Part shown: positions 56,625 through 64,000 of the stretch, piece by piece
Numbering within the stretch: the stretch's first letter is position 1
How the letters are laid out: every line of letters begins with the position of its first letter
NCBI GenBank assembly: GCA_032622095.1
Contig: CP136064.1
Location: 219,554,205-219,618,204 of the forward strand
DNA length: 64,000 nucleotides
Direction of reading: 5' to 3'
Source of the DNA: Siphonodentalium dalli
Lineage: Eukaryota > Mollusca > Scaphopoda > Gadilida > Siphonodentaliidae
Translations under genes and position numbers: made by a program
Notes under the pieces: model-generated
What the model was told of the DNA's origin: nothing
Databases searched by the model: none
Seen by the model: only the letters and a program-made list of their open reading frames with translations

Positions 56625-56845
56625 GCAACTACTGGATCCAAGGGGATGACGTCGGACATGACAACACATTCACTGACGACGCCGGGAACTCGCTGACGTT
56701 CTTCGAATGGGGCCCAGGAGAACCTGATGCAGGATGGCAAGATTATCTTGGTTTATGGTGGGTGGATGACGCATGGAAACACGGCGGATGGACGGGCGAT
56801 GTATCTGGGTCATTAAGAAGTCTCTGCCAAATGACAGCCACGTAG
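56625..56845 (+). CDS. PAN-CTLD gene 2, exon 3 (C-terminal half of CTLD, stop)
   Basis: Acceptor 'ttctgatcacag' ending 56624. Encodes SNYWIQGDDVGHDNTFTDDA, FFEWGPGEPDAGWQ, WWVDDAWKHGGWTGD and LCQMTAT, then TAG at 56843. Six residues differ from gene 1 within the shared part, and it keeps the ancestral stop. Like gene 1 it lacks the inner cysteine pair (DYLGL, GWTGDV) and has EPD at the sugar-specificity position. A frame beginning further upstream (56531) is not used, because the acceptor and paralogy place the exon start at 56625. Confidence 0.87.
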
Positions 56846-57420
56846 AACTGATAGTAGCATCCAGTCCAGATTCACAGTCATCATTCACTGGCAGATGTTT
56901 CAATGGCAGAGGGCTGTTCCCACAACACATGTATAATATCGTCGCCATATTGAACATATTTTACAGATTTTTTTGTTAAAGGATTATATTGTGCATAATT
57001 ATACTGTTTAACTCATCAGTTGAAGTTCAAACTACGGATCCAACAGTTACAGAAACCTGAAGATTTCCAACTGTCGAAAAATGTAAACCAAACCCACCAT
57101 CTAATTATTCCGGATTTTCAAATCCGGGACCATTTGAACATTGTAAATATTTTAATTCTTGGTCTCAACATAAATTTTAAAGGGACCCAATGCACCCGCA
57201 GTGGGTAAATGTGCAACACATAAACAATCATGCGAAATATCACCGCTAATATTATAGTTCTCCAATAACGAAATTAATAAGTTGAAACTATTGTTATGTG
57301 ATAAATAGTGATATATTGTCATAGCAGAATGTGGATGAAACATGCGTCAATTTTGTCACACAGATGCATTTCAACTCTACAAACATCCTTTGATTCTGTT
57401 GACATATTTTGTAAATACAT
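56846..57420 (+). repeat. Gene 2 3' flank (duplicated)
   Basis: Matches 18340-18700 and 19170-19560, then 57315-57420 matches 21020-21130. The duplicated block ends at about 57420. No clear AATAAA at the expected distance. Confidence 0.7.
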
Positions 57421-57445
57421 GAATTGACACATGCATATAACACCA

Positions 57446-58014
57446 GCGGTCAGATGCTCGTAGCCCGTTTATATATAACCATGGGTATATGCGAGAAATA
57501 CACAATGAAAACACACTACACATTTTGGATCGATAAGCCTTGCCCTGTGTATTTTGAGGTTGCGTTTTTTGACAATCGGTCTTCGGTATCATTTCTACAA
57601 CACAATTATCGTCTTACTTGCAGCAAGACGTTACCGTATATATATGGTATCGTTCTGTTGGTCTCTATAGAGTATATAAATACTTGTTCTAAAAACCCTT
57701 AAACCAACGTGCGATTTCCCTGCGCTCCTGTTGCACAAATTCTAGTATAAAAAGTGCGTCTATTTCAGACAAATTTCAAACAGTAAATATGACAAGACAA
57801 GACATAGAAACTGCTAATCTCATTGCCAATCTAACAACACCAGTCGAACATGATTACCTTTCAAAGCAATAACACCGGGCACTAGGTTACGGACAACCAC
57901 AGGCACACAAACCATGGATAAATACACGATCAAAAGAACGGCGTTTTTTTTTGTACGGTTATATCTGGCATATACCCATGGTTATATATAAACGGGCTAC
58001 GAGCATCTGACCGC
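57446..58014. mobile_element. TIR element with 47-bp perfect inverted ends
   Basis: 'gcggtcagatgctcgtagcc' through 'gggtatatgc' (57446-57492) is exactly inverted at 57968-58014. The interior contains 'ctagtataaaaagtgcg' (TATA-like, 57745) ahead of a 28-codon frame from 57789; neither is recognised. The frame at 57424-57702 overlaps the left end and has no family features. Confidence 0.82.
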
Positions 58015-58740
58015 AGATGTGCAGCTTGTTTATTCTTCTAGCAGTGAGATGGCTACATATGGTCTCCATTGGTGGTCTGGTTAGGTTAACTATAACTGTA
58101 TGGCAAAACAAAATCGATGAACTGCATTATACATTGGTGTACATGTACATCATTGTCAAGCTTGCAGGCAATCTGGCAAAAATGCCAGGACCAAAATACT
58201 TCAAAATGTCTAATAATTACAAATACAATAAAACACAAGTTGTCCCACTGAGCCCACCATTTACTGCCGCTGAAATAATGTACAGAGCGTTCTGATTGAT
58301 ATGGTTTGTAACGATCTTTGAAAGCAGTAATTATCCAGCTCAAATCCTTGTCTCGACCTTACTTCCGCAGGTTGTCCCGGTGAAAATAGGTTCATATCGG
58401 ACCTAAATATTAGCATAGGTTCATATTGGACTGACTTGTGAGCTTATACTCGTTATTCCGTTGAATGGCGCGGGCCCCAGTGAAAACACATTTTATAAAG
58501 CGTAAATCTGGTAAGTGCTGTCGATGAAAAACAGTAAATTAAATATGCCAATATGGGCTTATTTCGTATGGAAATAGTCCCATATTGGACTGTTTTAAAA
58601 ACCGCATTATAAGTTCACATACATGTATACAGAGCGTAATTCATATTCAAATAATGCCGATATTGGCTTATTTGAGTTTTGAAATAGGTTCAATATGAGG
58701 TTATTTTCAGGGGAATAGACTGGCATCCGACACAACTCAA
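58015..58740. repeat. Shared 80-bp segment and 'catattggac' repeats
   Basis: 58145-58225 matches 29165-29245. 58375-58710 has inverted and direct copies of 'ggttcatattggac' and 'caatatgggctta', possibly a small TIR element. Confidence 0.5.
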
Positions 58741-60389
58741 GATTGGAAATACAATCTCCCAATAATTGCTATCAACAACATATGATGTAATCATTTACCC
58801 ATGCATGCGAATCAGAGGGGAGGTGTTTCACATATGGGATCAATCCACGCCACAGTTGTATAAATGGTATATTATTCAACCTGAAAACAACAAAATGAAC
58901 ATGTCACAATAGAGTAATATACATGTACAACTATAGGACATATACAGTTAGTAATACATTGAAAGTTCATAAAATTTAAATTGTTACATCCACAGATTAG
59001 TTCACAATCCACTGGAAGGCCACACGAATGTGAGATATTACAAGTCCACAGAAAGTCCACACGAATGTGAGATACTCGCACCACCGAATGGTATCAATGA
59101 AATAAATTGGTGACACACATGTGTAAGAACATACAGTGGGTGCAGCCTTCTCTGGAATAATGTACAGCATATAATCAGTCAATCCAATCACAAGCGCAAA
59201 ACAAAGAGCTTCTTCATACAACACATGCAGTGAAAATGTCCTGGACAAATGGTCACTTCAGATCACTATGGCTTTTTTCACACAATTGAAGATACTTACA
59301 CGTTGGCGGGATTTAATCGAGTATCCAAAGTGAGTCCAAGTCTCAGCGAAATCCTGTGTGAAAGTTGTCCGACATCCAAAAGTTGAGGCGCGAAATATGT
59401 CACTGTCGATCAATATATTTCAGATTTCAGTCATTGATATCAGGGAATATTATAAGTTTATGTGAATATCCGTAGTCAATTAACTACCAACAAATCCAAC
59501 CGATCGCAGATAGTCAAGTTAAACACAAAGAGTTTAGATTATGCCGAAATAACATAAGATATTATCACCTCGTGATACAGATGGGGCATCCGACTTTGAA
59601 ACCGGGACATTCCATTTCCATCTGTTCGGGTTTTCAAATTTCAAACTGCTGCCTCAAGTGTACGGATTGGTGAATTTTCAAATTGAAGTGTCAGTTGGAC
59701 AGTTGATTAAATTTGGGGATGAGACACACAAACACACCCTGTCGTGACACTCCACCTTCTACATGTACCTCGAGGGCTTTATCAAGATATGTATGTCTCC
59801 AGATCTCTTTGCCAACAAGGCTAGGAACACGAGGAAACACCCTCATATATTGTACCTATTATTTGCAACAGCTTTGATCGTCGAGCTAACACACAGCTTA
59901 TTTTTTCCAATTGTTTCGTAATTGAGAGTTGTTCCATGCAGCGTGTTCACGTAAATGAACCATCGACCATGGTCAACGCATAATGACACGAAATGCTTAT
60001 CTACATGCGTTATAGTCTAAATACTGTATATATTGCAGACATGTAGTTGTGGGACTAACGATCTTCACTTTCACTGTATCAAGAATAGACTAACAACGAA
60101 CTATTTATTGGTCCCTGATGGAAAAAAAATCGGGACACAACAAACATTCTATATGATTTAACCATTCCATGACTGGAGCTTCCTGAAATATTGTGAAAAT
60201 CCTGACAGTGCCAATGCATTCTCTTATATATGTGAGTCTCTCATAGGGAGCTTCGCATATATAGAGAATACATTGGCCTAACAATATTTACCTTGACCTT
60301 GTAGTCCAGTGGATTCTCTTATACATGCTAGGCTCCCTGTGGGAGAATGCATTGGCATAGAGTCTTTAATGCTGCACTGTTTGTTGCAT
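58741..60389. other. No gene; small hairpins
   Basis: 59010-59075 holds a direct repeat 'ccacacgaatgtgagata'. 60211-60275 is a hairpin ('ccaatgcattctcttatata' with its inverse), and 60300-60358 repeats one arm. Nothing coding. Confidence 0.55.
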
Positions 60390-60727
60390 ATGAAGTCCGT
60401 ATACAAATATTTAACGCACTTGTCACAATTTGTTTGTCCCCTGGAACCGGGCCGTGATTTACTGAGAGGGTGAGAATAGTTTAGGCTTCAACCCACCTTT
60501 CACTGCTGCTGAACGTATTCATGCCTGAGGGACTATCGTGAGCCCTTTCAATTTCAAATCACAAATGAATAATGCAACACTGAATCCATTTAGCGGGGAT
60601 TAACGGGATTTCAAAGAGAATACATGTAGTTGATAAGTTGACGGATTGGTAGTCTGATAATGCATGCCCATTTGTGTACATTAGTTATACAGGAGCGCAT
60701 CGAAAAACTTTGTTAATGGACATACAT
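60390..60727 (+). repeat. Third copy of the lectin upstream region (truncated)
   Basis: 60509-60720 matches 43970-44170 before gene 2 ('ttatacaggagcgcatcgaa' versus 'atatacaggaacgcatggaa'), and 60390-60505 matches 33150-33282. It breaks off ~430 bp before where the ATG would be; no PAN exon follows within the window. Confidence 0.75.
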
Positions 60728-60756
60728 GTTATCGCTGCAGTGAATTGATCTGGGCG

Positions 60757-60860
60757 AAGTATCACGTCGAGTTCAAGAGGTCAGATCGCTGGATTAAACG
60801 AGCCGCCGCATGCGTCGAGTTTGATCCAGCGATCTGACCTCTTCAATGAGACGTGATGCT
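60757..60860. repeat. Hairpin with ~42-bp arms
   Basis: 'caagaggtcagatcgctgga' pairs with 'tccagcgatctgacctcttc'; outer part 'agtatcacgtc' with 'acgtgatgct'. It sits exactly where the third upstream copy breaks off. Confidence 0.82.
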
Positions 60861-61534
60861 TTTTTATTTAAAAAGCATAATTAATTATGAAATGAGATAA
60901 CATGTAGCCACTGGTAACAACCCTGTTAGAAAAATGCCCGTCGCTTTAACGGTGTCATACCGTGTAACATTGCTGCCAACCTTGGACCGTTAAACATACG
61001 GTCAGGCTGTAGCATGCCCACGGTACAAAACTGTTTATGTAACTGGCAGACTTTAACCAGTAACAGTCAGACCGTTGTATTGTTTACGGTTCAACACCGT
61101 TTAAAGACATATTAATAACTTGTTCGGTGCGTGAAACTGATAAATTAGTACTCATGCGCTATGCCAACTTGGAGAATGTGGCATTCTACTAACATCGCCC
61201 AAAATCTCAAAGAAATCGACCATACAACTGCATAGAAAACACCATCTGAACTACGCTCTATTGTAAATATTTACATCTCGATTCGGGACGCAACAATCGC
61301 CAATAAACTAACGCAAAAGATTTCGCCATCGATACTCATTGCATTTAATAAATATATAAGACTGACGGTGTGTGTTGTAAATTTGGATTAATATTAATAA
61401 AAATAACTACTTTGGGAAAGACTATTCTCCATTGCTATGTGATCACCCCACCGGAGTGTTTCACATCACTTTAATTTATATCAAGACGGTAACTAATAAC
61501 GGTCAGACGACTGAGACGAAAGGTATTTTTCACG
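60861..61534. other. No gene; fragment of lectin intron 2 at 61090-61255
   Basis: 61090-61255 matches 16880-17045 ('gcattctactaacatcgcc'). 60940-61090 has many 'accgtt'/'aacggt' words. No exon. Confidence 0.6.
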
Positions 61535-62079
61535 GGTCACCACTAGATCATGCTATGAATCTCTACCCTGGCTAACGCCCGTAGAGATCATATTCCACCA
61601 GTACAAAACCTGGGAACGTTTTGAAGTTTTGACAGGGAATCTTACAAAGTTGAAAAAATAACGCGGGAAATATATTTCTTAATTACCTGTTCCTTAATAA
61701 TGTATTTTACTGTTGACGAAGGTCCCAACTCGAAATTGCACGATTTAAGTGACTTTAGGAAATTATTGTGCTTTGAATCGCTTACAATTATGGAATTTAT
61801 CCTGGGTAACTAATTCCATGTTTATTGCGATATCGGCTCACAAAAGTCACAGAAAAGCATACAATCTCTAGCTGGGACCAACCCATAATGTGAAGTAGAT
61901 TATTGAGAAACACGTATTAACAAAGAAATATATTCTCTGCCTTGTTTGTTCAATGTGCTAACGTTACCCTTCAGAACGGGTCAGAACATCAAAAAGTTCC
62001 CAGGTTTTGCACATGTGGAATATGATCTCTATGGAATTAGCCACAGTATAGAGATTCATGGCATGATCTAGGATCACCA
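61535..62079. mobile_element. MITE with ~100-bp degenerate inverted ends
   Basis: 'ccactagatcatgctatgaa', 'gagatcatattccac' and 'caaaacctgggaacgttttg' on the left pair with complements at 61970-62079. Confidence 0.75.
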
Positions 62080-62158
62080 CCATTTTTTTGCTCTTAATTT
62101 GCTAATTTACTGTAGAATTAGCCCGTGGTGACAATATGATTTCCCGATAGGCATTACG

Positions 62159-62479
62159 ATTCATGTTTTAGAATGGTCGAAATTAGTATTATACGTAACT
62201 GAAAAATACATGATAGTTCTTCTATTACGATCAAAGTTTTGATTAAACTTAAATCCTCAATGCATAATGTGACAGACAATACTTTGAAGTTTGAAGAGGA
62301 TCAAACTTGTTATCTGCCTCGTGGAATTTAATCCAGAAAAAGACTGTGTGATGTGTTCATCTTTCACTGACTACTGTATAAATATGGCTGTAAATAAAAA
62401 ACGATAATACAACATGTAACTGAAAAGCCCATCCTTCAGTTACGAGTAATACTAATTGCGACCATTCTAACATATGAAT
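62159..62479. mobile_element. MITE with ~45-bp inverted ends
   Basis: 'attcatgttttagaatggtc' + 'aattagtattat' pairs with 'taatactaattgcgaccatt' + 'catatgaat'. No frame inside. Confidence 0.75.
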
Positions 62480-63069
62480 TGGGCATGCCCCTTGAAGACA
62501 TACAGGAAGAATAGTTAAAACTAAAATTTATGTACATGTAAAAGTAAAACATCTTAATGGCATACATTTTAGTAACATGTAAGGCGTGAAATTGTCCAGT
62601 CACTGCGCGGGAGTTTTTGTTTTAACAGGTGAATGCATGCACCACGACAACATATCAGTAACAGCTTGTTGGGATCGAAACCTTCAAGACAACATCAACG
62701 CCTGTAATAACTATGCGTGATGACTTGGCGACAACGTTATTCTATTGTCCCACATTTTCGATGAAATTGGATAGCGTGATAGTGATACATCAAATTGTGT
62801 ATACTAGTATCGAAACACTTAGTATCCATCTCAGTGAGTCAGACAAAGATAGCTTGATAAGAACATCCAACCAATAGTGGACCCCGGGTCCGCAAATTGT
62901 CGTAATAACTGGGCGATAACATGGCGAATGGCGACAATGTCTCATATCCACACGTTTCAATGAACATTGACGAGCATGGGATTAATCGGTCCGTGTAATT
63001 GTAATAGTAATACTCGTAAGTTGGAATTGTATATATATGTGATCATCCGTCACTGCACGGCATCAGTTC
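62480..63069. other. No gene recognised
   Basis: Two loosely similar ~150-bp stretches near 62700 and 62890 ('taactgggcgataac' type words), otherwise nothing. Confidence 0.45.
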
Positions 63070-63400
63070 ATTGTTTATCGTGTTGTTGTTGTTGACATCG
63101 AAGCTCTTGTGAATTACTCTGGTTCGTACATATATCCGCTCGTGTAGATCTACACGTATGTGCTTCAAAACTATCAGAACACTTTCAACTGGATTGAATA
63201 GTCAAGTTAAAAAAAACTGGCAACATTGTCAACATTCTAATAGTAATAGCTGCTACGTTGTTGCTGTTGTTATTCGTATCACTTGTGGATGCCATCGAAG
63301 CTCCTGTGCATTACTCTAGCACGTGTACCTGTATCCTGTTGTGTCAGTAAATGTATCCGTGTTTTGATAGTCACAACACTGTCAATTACAACATGAACAC
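63070..63400. repeat. ~180-bp direct repeat, 2 units
   Basis: 'catcgaagctcttgtgaatt' (63098) and 'catcgaagctcctgtgcatt' (63292) lie in similar contexts ('gttgttgttgttg' before, 'tcacaacactgtcaa'-like after). Confidence 0.65.
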
Positions 63401-64000
63401 TAAGACGAATGAAGATAAGACATAGCCGACAGTCCGAAGAGGCAGCCTCGAATACAACCCAATTGTCACATTTTATTGGAAACCATCAATTATTGAGCCG
63501 GTTTTTAGCAGATTTAGAACTTGTCCGGTCTCATAGGAACCGAAGTCAGAGAGTTTTATCATTAGTTCACAACTATATAGCTTACGTTCCACCCCCCCCC
63601 CCCCAAAACAAAAAAACAAAACAATTGTGTTTTCAGCGCAGCATTGATAGAGAGAGAAAATCGTGAGTGATAAAGTCGGCTCATGAAAATAACGTAATTT
63701 AATTACGGACGCAAGACAAGACGGATCTGTGCATTACACAGAATGAATATTCAGTATCATTGCACTGAATACAAACAATTAATAATAAATAATAAATATC
63801 AGCAGAGTCAGATTCAGTCATACTGGAGTCACTGTCGTATATAATTTTGTCGCCGATTAATATATTGTTGAATTTTGACGGCATGAACTTGGAAACAAGC
63901 ATAGTTTTAACTTTGACCATTTTCAGAGCGCATAAAACAACGGTAATTCACCATACAACGGATGAAACGGTATGGGACCGTCGGATTAGGACGGTCCGAC
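63401..64000. other. No gene; poly-C at 63591-63604
   Basis: The frame at 63409-63666 runs through the C-run and has no domain. Confidence 0.5.

Noticed and set aside
57745-57872. TATA box followed by a 28-codon ORF as a mini-gene
   Set aside because: It lies inside a TIR element, the peptide has no known match by eye, and such pairs occur by chance in AT-rich DNA.
58017-58295. Small secreted or membrane protein frame
   Set aside because: It begins at the TIR edge and includes an 80-bp repeat shared with 29165; no splice borders or family features.

Overview
The window looks like AT-rich nuclear DNA from an invertebrate animal. Coding exons are few, split by introns with GT-AG borders and separated by many kilobases. 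Microsatellites, SINEs, LINE remnants and dozens of terminal-inverted-repeat (TIR) elements fill the rest. The dispersed repeats (a family with 'gggccataactc' and runs of 'gacggacagacgg'; tails of CACACA plus GACAGACA after a degenerate receptor-like periodic repeat) resemble those I associate with molluscs or other lophotrochozoans. That placement is an inference and the species is not identified.

The main genes are two tandem paralogues on the + strand, each with three exons and phase-1 introns. Each encodes a secreted protein: signal peptide, PAN/apple-like cysteine module, then a C-type lectin-like domain (CTLD). Gene 1 has coding exons at 10599-10878, 11412-11606 and 18093-18322 (234 aa). 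Gene 2 has exons at 44447-44726, 49667-49861 and 56625-56845 (231 aa). A third, partial last exon lies at 19062-19166, and promoter/intron pieces of a further copy lie at 60390-61260. The cluster was built by repeated segmental duplication (about 8.7-21.1 kb against 44.0-57.4 kb). Gene 2 shows an exchange breakpoint: its PAN exon sits 5 kb upstream, while a second promoter copy lies in its first intron with the PAN exon deleted next to it.

Layout: 0-8 kb dispersed repeats, a complete non-autonomous hAT element with an 8-bp target duplication, and hairpin MITEs; 8.6-21.5 kb gene 1 and its repeat-filled second intron, the orphan exon and more MITEs; 22-30 kb microsatellites, a ~160-bp tandem array and a Harbinger-like element with a minisatellite inside; 29.6-32.3 kb a region bracketed by inverted 'cgtttcggcac' minisatellites that holds an internally deleted LINE; 32.8 kb a histone-H1-like tail fragment; 35.2 kb a C2H2 zinc-finger fragment; 36-44 kb three large TIR elements; 44-57.4 kb gene 2 with LINE and SINE insertions in its introns; 57.4-64 kb TIR elements and otherwise empty sequence.

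No bacterial-style operons, CRISPR arrays, rRNA genes or functional tRNA genes were seen. All alignments were done by eye; identities and boundaries are approximate unless a splice site, stop codon or target-site duplication fixes them.
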